Assembly (NCBI RefSeq): GCF_029892285.1
Contig: NZ_JARXVM010000019.1
Location: forward strand, 1-64,000
Reading direction: 5' to 3'
Length of the DNA stretch: 64,000 nucleotides
Source of the DNA: Rhizobium sp. SG_E_25_P2
GTDB taxonomy: Bacteria > Pseudomonadota > Alphaproteobacteria > Rhizobiales > Rhizobiaceae
Made by a program: the position numbers and the translations under genes. The notes beneath the pieces were generated by a model that ran no database searches, was not told the DNA's origin, and saw only the letters and a program-made list of their open reading frames with translations. The stretch's first letter is position 1; each line of letters begins with the position of its first letter. This document shows positions 8,226 through 18,082 of this stretch, piece after piece.

Positions 8226-8993
8226 ATGACACATTCCGACATCGTGACCGCCGCCATGCTGGCGATCGGCGACGAACTCCTGTCCGGACGGACCAAGGAC
8301 AAGAATATCGGCTATCTCGCCGACCTGCTGACGCTCAACGGCATCGATCTCAAGGAGGTCCGGATCGTGCCGGACGAACAGGATGAGATCGTCGCAGCGC
8401 TCAACGCGCTCCGGGCGAAATATGATTATGTCTTCACCTCCGGCGGCATCGGCCCGACCCATGACGACATCACCGCCGATGCGATCGGCGCGGCCTTCGG
8501 CGTGCCGGTCAGCCATGAGGAGAAGGCCATGGCGCTTTTGGGCGCGATGTATCAGGCGCGCGGGCTGGAGTTCAACGAGGCGCGCCAGCGCATGGCGCGG
8601 CTGCCTGAAGGCAGCGAGCATATCGACAACCCAGTGTCGATCGCGCCGGGCTTTTCGATCGGCAATGTGCATGTGATGGCCGGCGTGCCGAACATCTTCC
8701 AGGCGATGCTGGATAATGTGCTGCCAAAACTTCGGACGGGAACGACAATGTTGTCGCGTTCGACGCCCTGCGATTTCGGCGAAGGCGATATCGGCGGCCC
8801 GTTGGCGGCCGTGCAGAAAGCCCATCCCGACACGGTGATCGGCTCTTATCCGAAATTCGACGGCCAGCGCTATTCCACCGATATCGTGGTGCGGGCGAGG
8901 AGCGCCGCTGCGCTCGAGGCGGCCGTTGACGCGGTGCGCGCGATGCTGGCCGAAGTGGCCGCCCGTCGCCTCGGCCACGCCGATTCCGATTGA
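8226..8993 (+). CDS. CinA-like competence/damage-inducible protein, MoaB/Mog fold
   Basis: A 255-aa cytoplasmic protein with the molybdopterin-binding MoaB/Mog-type domain in its first 170 residues: [31 protein letters not shown] and the later [11 protein letters not shown]. This is the CinA N-terminal domain; the C-terminal nicotinamide-nucleotide amidohydrolase domain is absent, as in many alphaproteobacteria that encode the parts separately. Proposed roles in the family range from pyrophosphatase activity on nucleotide derivatives to Mo-cofactor handling, so I give no reaction. The start at 8226 is preferred over an upstream in-frame ATG because GGAGA lies 8 bases before it. Confidence 0.85.
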   Translation: MTHSDIVTAAMLAIGDELLSGRTKDKNIGYLADLLTLNGIDLKEVRIVPDEQDEIVAALNALRAKYDYVFTSGGIGPTHDDITADAIGAAFGVPVSHEEKAMALLGAMYQARGLEFNEARQRMARLPEGSEHIDNPVSIAPGFSIGNVHVMAGVPNIFQAMLDNVLPKLRTGTTMLSRSTPCDFGEGDIGGPLAAVQKAHPDTVIGSYPKFDGQRYSTDIVVRARSAAALEAAVDAVRAMLAEVAARRLGHADSD

Positions 8994-9003
8994 CGTCCGC
9001 AGA

Positions 9004-9017
9004 TTGACCTTGATCAA
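9004..9017 (+). promoter_or_regulatory. FNR/FixK-type binding site
   Basis: TTGACCTTGATCAA matches the FNR/FixK palindrome TTGAT-N4-ATCAA at nine of ten positions and the core TTGA-N6-TCAA exactly. Its centre is 71 bases before the start codon at 9082, so activation from the usual -41.5 position would put transcription start near 9052. Low-oxygen control of universal stress proteins by FixK/FNR proteins is common in rhizobia. Confidence 0.7.
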
Positions 9018-9081
9018 GGTTGGGCGGAACTTTGCGCCTATTGTCGACTTGAAACCGTGAGAACAACGACGGGAGGCTTTC

Positions 9082-9912
9082 ATGCCCATCAAGACGATCG
9101 CAGTCGTACTGTCCGACCCCAAGACGGCCAAGGCGGTGGCGCAAGCCGCCATCGGCCTGGCCCAGAAGGAAAACGCCCATCTGATCGGCCTGCATGCGGA
9201 AATCGTCGATCCGCCGCCGATCATGACGCCGTTCGATCTGCCGGATTCCTCCATCATCGCCAGTCTCTATGAGGCGGCCGCCGAAAAGCGCAAGTCGATC
9301 GAGGCGATGTTCAACGAGGCGACCGCGCGCGAAGGCGTCTCCGCCGCCTGGCGGGCAAGCCGGGGAACCGGGGTCATGGCGTCGCAAGCAATGATCGATT
9401 CCTGCCGGGTCAGCGATCTGGTGATCGCCAGCCAACCGGCGTCCGACCGGGTAGGGGACGTGGACGAATTGCTGTTCGAAACCGGACGTCCGGCGCTGTT
9501 CATCCCGTGGATCGATCAGCCGGTCAATGGCTTCAATCGGGTGCTGGTGGCCTGGGACGGGTCGCGCGAATCCACCCGCGCTGTGTTCGACGCCATTCCG
9601 CTGATCAAGGACGCAGCCGAGATCGAACTGTTCTCGGTCGACCCGCAGGAGACCAACTCCAAGAGCGCCGTGCTGACCGGCGCCGATCTTGCTGAGTCTT
9701 TGGCGCGGCATGGGCTCAAGGTGACGACCAACACCCAGGAGTCGGAGCGCGTGGCGATTTCCGCCGTGCTCGAAAACCGCTGCGCGGATTTCGCCGCCGA
9801 TCTTCTGGTGATGGGCGCCTATAGTCACGCCCGTATTCGCGAGCGGCTGTTTGGCGGCGTCACACAGATCATTCTGGAATCGATGACGGTTCCGGTCTTC
9901 ATGTCCCGTTGA
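9082..9912 (+). CDS. Universal stress protein, two UspA domains
   Basis: A 276-aa cytoplasmic protein with two UspA-type domains in tandem (about 1-145 and 150-276). The second begins [18 protein letters not shown] and ends with the nucleotide-binding signature [19 protein letters not shown], followed by [13 protein letters not shown]. The first domain keeps the fold ([20 protein letters not shown]) but lacks a clear G-x2-G-x9-G motif, so ATP binding probably rests with the second half. Such proteins aid survival under growth arrest, hypoxia or oxidative stress; the biochemical role is not settled. GGGAGG lies upstream of the start. The FNR/FixK-like box at 9004-9017 suggests induction at low oxygen. 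Confidence 0.9.
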   Translation: MPIKTIAVVLSDPKTAKAVAQAAIGLAQKENAHLIGLHAEIVDPPPIMTPFDLPDSSIIASLYEAAAEKRKSIEAMFNEATAREGVSAAWRASRGTGVMASQAMIDSCRVSDLVIASQPASDRVGDVDELLFETGRPALFIPWIDQPVNGFNRVLVAWDGSRESTRAVFDAIPLIKDAAEIELFSVDPQETNSKSAVLTGADLAESLARHGLKVTTNTQESERVAISAVLENRCADFAADLLVMGAYSHARIRERLFGGVTQIILESMTVPVFMSR

Positions 9913-10023
9913 TCAGGCGCTTTTCCTCTTTTTCGGGGATCACGACCGTCGCGCACTTTACGGCGCGGCGGCAACTCGGATAATGGCGCGGCAGATCTTC
10001 CATTTTCTATCCGAGGACACTCC

Positions 10024-10521
10024 ATGTCGTTGCCTGAAAAAGCCTTCCCCGTTTCCTGGGATCAGTTCCATCGCGACGCCCGCGCGCTTGCCTGGCGGCT
10101 GGCGGGGCTGAACAGGCCGTTCAAGGGCATCGTCTGCATCACCCGCGGCGGCCTGGTTCCTGCCGCCATCATTTCGCGCGAACTCAATATTCGCCTGATC
10201 GAAACGGTTTGCATCGCCTCCTATCACGATTACGTCAATCAGGGCGACATGAACGTTCTGAAGGGCATCGCGGCGCCGCTGCTTGAGAAGGGCGGCGAGG
10301 GCGTCCTGGTGGTCGACGACCTCACCGACACCGGCAAGACTGCGGCGGAAGTGCGCGCCATGTTGCCGAACGCGCATTTTGCCGCCGTCTACGCCAAGCC
10401 CAAGGGCGTGCCGATGATCGACACATTCGTAACCGAGGTCTCGCAGGACACCTGGATCTATTTCCCCTGGGATATGGGCTTCACCTATCAGGAACCGATC
10501 GCCAAGGATCATCGCGGCTGA
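10024..10521 (+). CDS. gpt: Xanthine phosphoribosyltransferase
   Basis: A 165-aa type I phosphoribosyltransferase that salvages xanthine and guanine to their 5'-monophosphates using PRPP. The PRPP loop [18 protein letters not shown] lies at about 98-115 and [17 protein letters not shown] near 39-55. The C-terminal [15 protein letters not shown] is the purine-contacting end typical of bacterial Gpt, and length matches the family. The start at 10024 is the first codon of the conserved [20 protein letters not shown]. It is a single gene between the stress protein and a chemoreceptor, closed by a terminator at 10559-10598. Confidence 0.95.
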   Translation: MSLPEKAFPVSWDQFHRDARALAWRLAGLNRPFKGIVCITRGGLVPAAIISRELNIRLIETVCIASYHDYVNQGDMNVLKGIAAPLLEKGGEGVLVVDDLTDTGKTAAEVRAMLPNAHFAAVYAKPKGVPMIDTFVTEVSQDTWIYFPWDMGFTYQEPIAKDHRG

Positions 10522-10558
10522 TCGCCGCCATCCTGCGATGACATGATTGCGAGGTCAC

Positions 10559-10598
10559 GCCCAGCGGCGCTTTGAGAGCATCGCTGGGCTTTCTTTTT
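10559..10598 (+). terminator. Terminator of gpt
   Basis: GCCCAGCG (10559-10566) pairs with CGCTGGGC (10582-10589), followed by TTTCTTTTT. Confidence 0.9.
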
Positions 10599-10961
10599 GG
10601 ATGAACGGGCAGGACGCCATTGATGTCCGCAGGGCGTCTCGATCATTGAAAGCCCTTGATTTCACGGCTTTTGCATCGCTCGATGTTTGGGCGGTTGATG
10701 TCGTGAGTTAGTAAATTCATGCGGATATACATGAATTTTATCAAATAAATTTCGTTATTCTTCGTTGTGTTCGTTCTTTCTGCGAAAATTGTCCTCGCGC
10801 GGAAAAGCAATCCTCGCGTGCTTCATAAATAATTAATATAGCGGATATACGTTTCGACCTGCGTATGGCGCAAAGCTGCCATGCATTCTTGCCATGAGGG
10901 CAGGCGAACGAGGCGGACCATCCCGGCATATTCGGGAACGGCGCCCAAAGAGGTTTCCTTC
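10599..10961 (+). promoter_or_regulatory. AT-rich leader of chemoreceptor operon with inverted and direct repeats
   Basis: No gene is apparent. The stretch 10690-10860 is much AT-richer than its flanks. It holds a perfect 9-bp inverted repeat, AAATTCATG (10713-10721) and CATGAATTT (10730-10738), with an 8-base spacer. The decamer GCGGATATAC occurs at 10721-10730, inside that repeat, and again at 10841-10850, exactly 120 bases later. This looks like a regulator-binding arrangement for the chemoreceptor gene at 10962. Confidence 0.5.
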
Positions 10962-12845
10962 ATGAAGCTATTGCGCAATCTTTCCCTGACCGTCAAACTC
11001 TCGGCGCTGATTGTTGTGATCAATGCGGCGGGATTGGCAGGGCTCGCCATCAACACATGGCGACAGGAAAGCGCCCAGATGCTGGCTTTTTCGGAGCGCG
11101 GCTGGATCAAGGATTCCGAGCAATTCGCCACGCTTGCCGCCGGCGGCGTCAAATGGGGCAAATCCGCGGTCGTGCAGGAGGCCTATGCGCTCTATCGTGA
11201 GAATGCAGCACTCAACCTCACCCAGTTTTCGGCGCTGAACGCCAGCGGCGCGGCTGTCGACGCCTGGACCCGGCCCGATATCCCGATGTCCTGGACCGCC
11301 GATGACATCGCCGCGTTCGCAAAACAAGGCGGCGAAAAATCCGCCGTCAGCCATGCCAGCGTTTCGAATGGCCTGGTCGCAGTCGCCTCGCCCTTGCCGC
11401 TCGACAAGAAGGGCAAGCCGCAAGGGGTGGTTGTCACCGTTTGGTCGGCGGAAGCGATATTCGCGGAGGCCCGCAACAAGGCGCTGACCGCGCTCGCCAT
11501 CCAGTCGGGCGTCATCATTTTGGCGGTCGCGGCTTTTCTCTTCGCCATGCGACGGCTTGTGGGTGCGCCGTTGGGGGTGATCGGCGACCGCATCTCGCGC
11601 CTGCAGGCTGGAGATTTCGATACGCCCGTCATCCATCAGGATCGCGGCGATGAAATCGGTTTCCTGGCGCGCGCATTGGATCTGTTCCGTCAGCAGGCGA
11701 TCGAGAAGGTCCGCCAGACAGAGGCCGCAGAGCAGCAGCGGTTGTCCATCGAGGCCGAGCGCCGGAGCAACGCAGAGAGTGAAAGACGTTCGGCGGATCG
11801 GCAACGATCTGTGGTCGATACGCTCGCTGCGGCGTTGGGCACGCTCGCCGAAGGCGATTTCAGCATCCGGCTCGACGATCTCGGCGCCGAGTTTTCCGAG
11901 GTCCAACGCGACTTCAACCGCATGATCGAGGCGGTGGCCGAAGCGATCGACAATATCAAGCGCGTCTCCGTGGCCGTCGAGAGCGGATCGCAGGAACTCG
12001 CCACATCCGCCGAACAACTCGCCAAGCGCACGGAGCAGCAGGCGGCCGCGCTTGAGGAAACGGCGGCGGCGCTTTCCGAAGTGAGTTCGACGGTCGATGT
12101 TGCGGCGCGCAACGCACAGACTGCCGTTCAGATGGTGGAAGAGGCCAAGAGCGACGCGCATAACTCGGCGCTCATCGTGCGCGACGCCATCGGCGCGATG
12201 GACCAGATCCAGACATCGTCCAGCCAGATCGGCAAGATCATCGGGGTCATCGACGAAATCGCCTTCCAGACCAATCTTCTTGCGCTCAATGCCGGTGTCG
12301 AGGCCGCGCGGGCGGGAGAGGCGGGCAAGGGGTTCGCCGTGGTGGCGCAGGAAGTGCGCGAGCTTGCCCAGCGATCCGCCAACGCCGCCAAGGAGATCAA
12401 GCAGTTGGTCACGGTGTCGAGCGCCGAAGTTTCCAATGGCGTCAACCTGGTCAATCGCACCGGCGATGCGCTGGTCACGATCGAAGAGCGGGTCAACGGC
12501 ATCACCCGCTCGATCCAGGCCATGGTCGAGTCCTATCAGAGTCAGGCGAATGGTCTGCGCGAGATCAATGGCGCCATGAACCAGATGGACCAGACCACGC
12601 AGCAGAACGCCGCGATGGTTGAGGAAACCAGCGCCGCCTGCCATGATCTGCTCAGCCAGAGCCAGGCGCTGCAGGCCGGAGCGCAGCGTTTCCGTATTCG
12701 TCAGAGCGCGAGCGCGTCGTATTCGCCGCGGCAGAACAAGAACAACCTCGCGGAGGTCGCCCCGGTTCGCCGGCCGGTCGCCGCGCGATCAACGCGCGCT
12801 GCAACGGCTGCAGCGCCGGTCAAGGACTCCTGGGAGGAGTTCTGA
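10962..12845 (+). CDS. Methyl-accepting chemotaxis protein with CheR-tether-like tail
   Basis: A 627-aa inner-membrane chemoreceptor. Membrane segments at about 10-31 and 182-203 flank a single-Cache-like periplasmic domain. A HAMP domain (about 205-260) and a second HAMP-like helix pair precede the signalling hairpin, whose tip reads [19 protein letters not shown] (about 437-455) and continues [24 protein letters not shown]. The protein ends DSWEEF, matching the x-W-x-x-F tether that recruits CheR and CheB in high-abundance receptors. AAGAGG lies 8 bases before the start at 10962; a longer in-frame extension to 10881 lacks such a site. It is followed 44 bases later by a periplasmic PDC-like gene. 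The ligand is unknown. Confidence 0.93.
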   Translation: MKLLRNLSLTVKLSALIVVINAAGLAGLAINTWRQESAQMLAFSERGWIKDSEQFATLAAGGVKWGKSAVVQEAYALYRENAALNLTQFSALNASGAAVDAWTRPDIPMSWTADDIAAFAKQGGEKSAVSHASVSNGLVAVASPLPLDKKGKPQGVVVTVWSAEAIFAEARNKALTALAIQSGVIILAVAAFLFAMRRLVGAPLGVIGDRISRLQAGDFDTPVIHQDRGDEIGFLARALDLFRQQAIEKVRQTEAAEQQRLSIEAERRSNAESERRSADRQRSVVDTLAAALGTLAEGDFSIRLDDLGAEFSEVQRDFNRMIEAVAEAIDNIKRVSVAVESGSQELATSAEQLAKRTEQQAAALEETAAALSEVSSTVDVAARNAQTAVQMVEEAKSDAHNSALIVRDAIGAMDQIQTSSSQIGKIIGVIDEIAFQTNLLALNAGVEAARAGEAGKGFAVVAQEVRELAQRSANAAKEIKQLVTVSSAEVSNGVNLVNRTGDALVTIEERVNGITRSIQAMVESYQSQANGLREINGAMNQMDQTTQQNAAMVEETSAACHDLLSQSQALQAGAQRFRIRQSASASYSPRQNKNNLAEVAPVRRPVAARSTRAATAAAPVKDSWEEF

Positions 12846-12889
12846 GGTCTAGATACGCACGAGATGTGCGGGGGCATAGGAAAGGGCGC

Positions 12890-13468
12890 ATGATGAGATA
12901 CAAACTGACAGCAGTCCTCATGGCCGCGGCCATGATCACGCCATGGGCGGCGCAGGCGGAAGAGGCGCATGTCGCGCCGATCACCGACTATGTGAAAGCC
13001 AATGTCGCGCCATGGATCAAGGATCCAGCGGTTATCGACGCGATCAAGGCGCAGAACGCCAAGACCGCCGGATTGAGCGCCGCCGATATCGATGCGCTTG
13101 ACAAAGCCTGGCGCGCCGAAGTCGACGGCGGCGATCGCAAGATGATCGATGAGGTCCTGGGCAATGCCGCCTCGAAATTCCTGCATGAGAAGCAGGAGGC
13201 GTCCGAAGGCGTCATCTCCGAGATCTTCGTCATGGACGCCAAGGGGCTGAATGTCGGCCAGAGCGACGTGACCTCGGATTACTGGCAAGGCGACGAAGAC
13301 AAGTTTCAGAAGAGTTTCGGCGCCGGCGCCGAAGGCTTCTTCGTCGACGAGGTCGAAAAAGACGAGTCCACCCAGGCGCTGCAGTCTCAGGCCTCGATGA
13401 CCATCGTTGACGAAAGCGGCGCGCCGATCGGCGCCGTCACCATCGGCATCAATCTCGACGCGCTCTGA
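12890..13468 (+). CDS. Free-standing periplasmic PDC/Cache-like sensor domain protein
   Basis: A 192-aa exported protein with signal peptide MMRYKLTAVLMAAAM...AQA cleaved near residue 24. The mature part looks like a lone PDC/Cache fold: helices around VKANVAPWIKDPAVIDAIKAQN, then strands ISEIFVMDAKGLNVGQSD, DYWQGDEDKFQKSF and a closing ASMTIVDESGAPIGAVTIGINLD. The DYWQGDEDKF segment is typical of the ligand-facing region. It has no membrane anchor or output domain, so it cannot signal alone. It follows the chemoreceptor gene by 44 bases with no terminator between, so it may deliver a ligand to that receptor; this is inference. ATG 12893 is an equally good start. A terminator follows at 13498. 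Confidence 0.75.
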   Translation: MMRYKLTAVLMAAAMITPWAAQAEEAHVAPITDYVKANVAPWIKDPAVIDAIKAQNAKTAGLSAADIDALDKAWRAEVDGGDRKMIDEVLGNAASKFLHEKQEASEGVISEIFVMDAKGLNVGQSDVTSDYWQGDEDKFQKSFGAGAEGFFVDEVEKDESTQALQSQASMTIVDESGAPIGAVTIGINLDAL

Positions 13469-13497
13469 GCGGTCCGCTCCTTCAGCATAGACTTTTT

Positions 13498-13532
13498 CGG
13501 CCGGTTCCCGTTGGAGCCGGCCGCAGCTTTTC
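13498..13532 (+). terminator. Terminator after PDC-like gene
   Basis: CGGCCGG (13498-13504) pairs with CCGGCCG (13517-13523) and is followed by GCAGCTTTTC. The U tract is modest. Confidence 0.6.
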
Positions 13533-13738
13533 GGGCGTTTTCGAGTGGGATTTTGTGATTCGTTTGTGCGCTGCCACAGATCGCTTCCGCGCAAAAGCGA
13601 TTGGCTGTTTTTGTGAAAAAAATAAATATTCGATTTACCAAACTGTGAACAAGCCACGCCCGCGCGACCTCGGCTTGGGCCGAAACGCCGAGATTAGAAG
13701 CGCTTAGCCTGTGTCGTGTTTTTCCACATGCCCGCGCC

Positions 13739-13752
13739 ACAAGATATGGTGT
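13739..13752. promoter_or_regulatory. NrdR-like box
   Basis: ACAAGATATGGTGT resembles the NrdR operator pattern (ACA, A/T-rich core containing ATAT, TGT) in the long region upstream of nrdJ. It lies about 25 bases before a possible sigma-70 promoter (TTGACG at 13778, CTTAAT at 13801, 17-base spacer). Ten of fourteen bases are palindromic. Confidence 0.35.
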
Positions 13753-13962
13753 TAATAAATCCGTCACAGACCACCCCTTGACGGAATCGTGGCCCTGTCT
13801 CTTAATGGGATCGTTGCGGCGGCGACTGGACCGGAAAGTTACGAGGACCGGTTCATCCTATGGAAAAATCGATGGTTTCAGCGCTTTCCGGCGGTCGCGT
13901 TCGCGCGTCTCCGGGACACCGACAAGCGCGTCGAAAATATCTGCCCGCCATGGAACGAATGC

Positions 13963-13997
13963 TGGACCCATAAAGTTGTTGATACTATATTTAGTGT
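13963..13997 (+). promoter_or_regulatory. Candidate nrdJ promoter overlapped by an NrdR-like palindrome
   Basis: A possible -35 TGGACC (13963-13968) and -10 TATATT (13986-13991) have 17-base spacing. The -10 lies inside ATACTATATTTAGTGT (13982-13997), an imperfect 16-base palindrome of NrdR-box shape. A repressor placed there would block the promoter. The remaining leader to the start codon is about 150 bases. Confidence 0.35.
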
Positions 13998-14147
13998 TTG
14001 CGGCTGGATCGGGCGCCAGATAAAGGGGCGACCGGATATCGTGTTTCCCGAAAGGTAACGAGACGCGAACTGGCTGCGGGGCGATCCCTCGCGCCGGACG
14101 AGGACATTTGCGCCTATGGCGCGACGATGATGCTAGGGGTTAATGAG

Positions 14148-17100
14148 ATGCGCATAGAACGGAAATTCACTGAAGCCGGCAAGTCAGCCTATGACGCCGT
14201 CGCCTTCCGCACCGCCACCAGCGAGATCCGCAATCCGGATGGCTCGGTGGTGTTTCGTCTGGCCGATATCCAGGTTCCCGAACAGTTCAGCCAGGTGGCG
14301 GCCGACATTCTGGCGCAGAAATATTTCCGCAAGGCCGGCGTGCCGAAGATTCTGAAGAAGGTCGAGGAAAACGACGTTCCCTCCTGGCTGTGGCGCTCTG
14401 AAGCCGACACGGCCGCGATGTCGAAGCTGCCCAAGGACGAACAGTACGGCTCTGAGACCGACGCCCGCCAGGTGTTTGACCGTCTCGCCGGCACCTGGAC
14501 CTATTGGGGCTGGAAGGGCAAGTATTTCACCTCTGAGGAAGATGCGCTCACCTTCCGCGACGAGCTTGCCTATATGCTCGCCACCCAGCGCGTGGCGCCG
14601 AATTCGCCGCAATGGTTCAACACCGGCCTGCATTGGGCTTACGGCATCGATGGCCCCGGCCAGGGCCATTTCTATGTCGATCCCTTCACCGGCAAGCTGG
14701 TGAAGTCCAAGTCGGCCTATGAACATCCGCAGCCGCATGCCTGCTTCATCCAGTCCGTCGAGGACGATCTCGTCAACGAAGGCGGCATCATGGATCTGTG
14801 GGTGCGCGAAGCGCGCCTGTTCAAATACGGCTCCGGCACCGGCTCCAATTTTTCACATCTGCGCGGCGCCGGCGAAAAGCTGTCGGGCGGCGGCAAGTCG
14901 TCTGGCCTGATGAGCTTCCTCAAGATCGGCGACCGCGCGGCGGGCGCCATCAAGTCCGGCGGCACGACCCGCCGCGCCGCCAAGATGGTGGTGGTGGATA
15001 TCGATCACCCCGATATCGAGGAATATATCAACTGGAAGGTCAAGGAAGAGCAGAAGGTCGCAGCGCTCGTGACCGGCTCCAAGATCGTCGCCAAGCATCT
15101 CAAGGCGATCATGAAGGCCTGCGTCAACTGCGAGGCCGACAATGACGCCTGCTATGACCCCAAGCAGAACCCGGCGCTGAAGCGCGAGATCAAGGCCGCC
15201 AAGTCCGCCCTCGTGCCTGAAAATTATGTCCAGCGCGTCATCCAGTTCGCCCGCCAGGGCTATAAGGACATGGAATTCAAGACCTATGACACGGATTGGG
15301 ATTCGGAAGCCTATCTGACCGTCGCCGGCCAGAACTCCAACAATTCCGTCTCGATCAAGGACGACTTCCTGCGCGCAGTCGAAAACGATGGCGATTGGAA
15401 CCTGACCGCCCGCAAGGACGGCAAGGTGGTCAAGACTCTCAAGGCGCGCGAACTCTGGGAAACAATTTCCTACGCCGCCTGGGCGTCTGCCGATCCCGGC
15501 CTGCATTTCAACACCACCATGAACGACTGGCACACCAGCCCGGCGGCAGGCCCCATCCGCGCCTCCAATCCGTGCTCGGAATATATGTTCCTGGATGACA
15601 CGGCCTGCAATCTCGCCTCCCTCAACCTGATGATGTTCAAGGATGCGGCGACCGGCAAGATCGATATCGCCGCTTACGAGCACGCCGTGCGTCTGTGGAC
15701 CGTGGTGCTCGAAATCTCGGTGATGATGGCGCAGTTCCCGTCCAAGCGGATCGCCGAACTCTCTTACGAATACCGCACGCTCGGCCTCGGCTACGCCAAT
15801 ATCGGCGGCCTGCTGATGTCCTCGGGCATTCCCTACGACTCCAAGGAAGGCCGCGCCATTGCCGGCTCGCTGACCGCCATCATGACCGGCGTCTGCTATG
15901 CGACGTCTGCTGAAATGGCCTCCGAGCTTGGTCCGTTCCCGATGTTTGCGCCCAACCGCGACAACATGCTGCGCGTCATCCGCAACCATCGCCGCGCCGC
16001 CCATGGCGTGACCCAGGGCTATGAAAAGCTCTCGGTCGAACCGGTGGCGCTGATCCACAGCGAATGCCCCGACCAGGATCTGGTCAGCCACGCCACCGCC
16101 GCCTGGGATCTGGCGCTGGAGCTGGGCGAAAAGCACGGCTACCGCAATGCGCAGGTGTCGGTGATTGCGCCGACCGGCACGATCGGTCTGGTGATGGATT
16201 GCGACACCACCGGCATCGAGCCTGATTTCGCGCTGGTGAAATTCAAGAAGCTCGCCGGCGGCGGTTACTTCAAGATCATCAATCGCGCCGTTCCCGAAGC
16301 GCTGCGTTCGCTCGGCTATAGCGAAAGCCAGCTTGCCGAGATCGAGGCCTATGCCGTCGGCCATGGCAATATCAACCAGGCGCCCGGCGTAAACCCCGGT
16401 TCGCTCAAGGCCAAGGGCTTTACCGACGACAAGATCGAGGCGATCAACGGCGCCACCAAGGCCGCCTTCGACATCAAGTTCGTGTTCAACCAGTGGACGC
16501 TCGGCGCCGATTTCCTGCGCACGCTTGGCGTCAGCGACGAAGCGATGAACGCCATCGACTTCAACCTGCTCGACCATCTCGGCTTCTCCAAGAAGGAGAT
16601 CGAGGCCGCCAATATCCATGTCTGCGGCGCCATGACGCTCGAAGGCGCGCCCTTCCTCAAGAAGGAGCATCTGCCCGTTTTCGATTGCGCCAATCCCTGC
16701 GGCAAGATCGGCAAGCGCTATCTCTCGGTCGAAAGCCATATCCGCATGATGGCGGCCGCCCAGCCGTTCATCTCGGGCGCGATCTCCAAGACCATCAACA
16801 TGCCCAACGACGCCACCGTCGAGGATTGCAAGAACGCCTATATGCTCAGCTGGAAGCTGGCGCTGAAGGCCAATGCGCTCTATCGCGACGGCTCCAAGCT
16901 CAGCCAGCCGCTCAACGCCTCGCTGATCGAGGATGAGGACGACGAGGACGCGCTGGAAGATCTGCTGCAGGCCCCGGCCGCAGCCGCTGCCGTCACTGTC
17001 ACCGAAAAGATCATCGAGCGGGTGGTGGAACGGCTCGTGCGCGAGCGCGAAAAGCTGCCGAACCGTCGTCAGGGCTACACCCAGAAGGCGGTCGTCGGCG

Positions 17101-17942
17101 GACACAAGGTCTATCTGCGCACAGGCGAATTCGGCGATGGCCGCCTCGGCGAAATCTTCATAGACATGCACAAGGAAGGCGCCGCCTTCCGCGCGATGAT
17201 GAACAATTTCGCCATCGCCATCTCGCTTGGCCTGCAATATGGCGTGCCGCTCGAAGAATATGTGGAGGCCTTCACCTTCACCAAGTTCGAGCCGGCTGGC
17301 ATGGTCCAGGGCAATGACGCGATCAAGAACGCCACGTCGATCCTCGACTATGTGTTCCGCGAGCTCGCCGTCTCCTATCTCAACCGCCATGATTTGGCGC
17401 ATGTCGATACGTCGGATTTTTCCAACACCGCGCTCGGCAAGGGTATCCAGGAAGGCAAGACCAACCTGATTTCCACCGGCTGGACGCGCGGCTACAAGCC
17501 GACGCTGGTCGGCGGCTCGGGCATCGATCGCTCGGACGCCAAGGGCGCCGCCACGGCCGTTCCGGCCAAAGCCTCGGCCAATGTCGCCGCCTTCTCCGGC
17601 AACGCCGCGCGCAAGCTTGAGCCGATGACGGCGATCTCGACCTCTGAAGTCGTGTCCTTCAAGCGCGATTACGAAGAGCGCGCCAAGGAACTGGTCGAAG
17701 ACGTCGCCGGGCAGATCTCGGAAACGCCAGCTGACGCCACCGCACTGTTCTCCGACAAGGCCGCCGCCGACGCCGCCGCCGCCAAATCGGAAGCCAAGAA
17801 GATGGAGAACGCCCGCCGCATGCAATCGATCGCGCAAGGCTATACCGGCAATATGTGCTCGGAATGCCAGAACTTCACCATGGTGCGCAACGGCACTTGT
17901 GAGAAGTGCGATACTTGCGGCGCGACCAGCGGCTGCAGCTGA
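14148..17942 (+). CDS. nrdJ: Vitamin B12-dependent ribonucleotide reductase (class II)
   Basis: A 1264-aa class II reductase that makes deoxyribonucleotides from ribonucleotides using adenosylcobalamin, so it works with or without oxygen. Visible landmarks are [17 protein letters not shown] near 155-170, [19 protein letters not shown] near 230, the substrate-site [19 protein letters not shown] near 472-490, and [20 protein letters not shown] near 675. The C-terminus carries the redox cysteines [13 protein letters not shown] and ends SGCS. The start at 14148 has AGGGG 8 bases upstream; earlier in-frame codons run through non-coding-like sequence. NrdR-like boxes lie upstream. No other reductase genes are in the window. 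Confidence 0.96.
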   Translation: MRIERKFTEAGKSAYDAVAFRTATSEIRNPDGSVVFRLADIQVPEQFSQVAADILAQKYFRKAGVPKILKKVEENDVPSWLWRSEADTAAMSKLPKDEQYGSETDARQVFDRLAGTWTYWGWKGKYFTSEEDALTFRDELAYMLATQRVAPNSPQWFNTGLHWAYGIDGPGQGHFYVDPFTGKLVKSKSAYEHPQPHACFIQSVEDDLVNEGGIMDLWVREARLFKYGSGTGSNFSHLRGAGEKLSGGGKSSGLMSFLKIGDRAAGAIKSGGTTRRAAKMVVVDIDHPDIEEYINWKVKEEQKVAALVTGSKIVAKHLKAIMKACVNCEADNDACYDPKQNPALKREIKAAKSALVPENYVQRVIQFARQGYKDMEFKTYDTDWDSEAYLTVAGQNSNNSVSIKDDFLRAVENDGDWNLTARKDGKVVKTLKARELWETISYAAWASADPGLHFNTTMNDWHTSPAAGPIRASNPCSEYMFLDDTACNLASLNLMMFKDAATGKIDIAAYEHAVRLWTVVLEISVMMAQFPSKRIAELSYEYRTLGLGYANIGGLLMSSGIPYDSKEGRAIAGSLTAIMTGVCYATSAEMASELGPFPMFAPNRDNMLRVIRNHRRAAHGVTQGYEKLSVEPVALIHSECPDQDLVSHATAAWDLALELGEKHGYRNAQVSVIAPTGTIGLVMDCDTTGIEPDFALVKFKKLAGGGYFKIINRAVPEALRSLGYSESQLAEIEAYAVGHGNINQAPGVNPGSLKAKGFTDDKIEAINGATKAAFDIKFVFNQWTLGADFLRTLGVSDEAMNAIDFNLLDHLGFSKKEIEAANIHVCGAMTLEGAPFLKKEHLPVFDCANPCGKIGKRYLSVESHIRMMAAAQPFISGAISKTINMPNDATVEDCKNAYMLSWKLALKANALYRDGSKLSQPLNASLIEDEDDEDALEDLLQAPAAAAAVTVTEKIIERVVERLVREREKLPNRRQGYTQKAVVGGHKVYLRTGEFGDGRLGEIFIDMHKEGAAFRAMMNNFAIAISLGLQYGVPLEEYVEAFTFTKFEPAGMVQGNDAIKNATSILDYVFRELAVSYLNRHDLAHVDTSDFSNTALGKGIQEGKTNLISTGWTRGYKPTLVGGSGIDRSDAKGAATAVPAKASANVAAFSGNAARKLEPMTAISTSEVVSFKRDYEERAKELVEDVAGQISETPADATALFSDKAAADAAAAKSEAKKMENARRMQSIAQGYTGNMCSECQNFTMVRNGTCEKCDTCGATSGCS

Positions 17943-17955
17943 GGATTAAACGAAT

Positions 17956-17983
17956 TCGGCCCGGGGGAAACCTCGGGCCGAGT
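17956..17983 (+). other. Stable hairpin with GAAA tetraloop after nrdJ
   Basis: Bases 17956-17967 pair with 17972-17983 (12 pairs including two G-T) around a GAAA tetraloop, 13 bases past the nrdJ stop. No U tract follows, so it is probably a 3' stabilising structure upstream of the terminator at 18046. Confidence 0.6.
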
Positions 17984-18045
17984 GGCATGATGCGCTTTCG
18001 GTCGGACCATGAGCGGTTTCATGCCTTAGTGTTGTCTCAACGTTG

Positions 18046-18082
18046 AGCGCCGTCGCCCTTTTCGGGGCTGCGGCGCTTTTCT
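18046..18082 (+). terminator. Terminator of nrdJ
   Basis: AGCGCCG (18046-18052) pairs with CGGCGCT (18071-18077), with an inner GCCC/GGGG pairing, followed by TTTCTT. The rest of the region to 18437 (495 bases in all from 17943) is AT-rich around 18110-18190 and holds only the upstream region of the next gene. Confidence 0.75.

Larger units (their letters stand above)
13469..14147 (+). other. 679-base nrdJ upstream region
   Basis: This region holds the terminator at 13498-13532, an AT-rich stretch at about 13550-13660, and the candidate promoters and NrdR-like boxes listed separately. Short plus-strand frames at 13778-14058 show no protein-like features. I looked for, and did not see, a cobalamin-riboswitch B12 box. 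Confidence 0.5.

Noticed and set aside
13469-14147. Cobalamin riboswitch upstream of nrdJ
   Set aside because: I looked for the conserved B12 box and did not find it; the region is explained better by promoter and NrdR-like sites.
14853-17837. 994-codon open frame on the minus strand opposite nrdJ
   Set aside because: It is fully antisense to the well-supported nrdJ and reads as low-complexity Gly, Arg, Ala and His-rich sequence, as expected from GC-rich codon bias.
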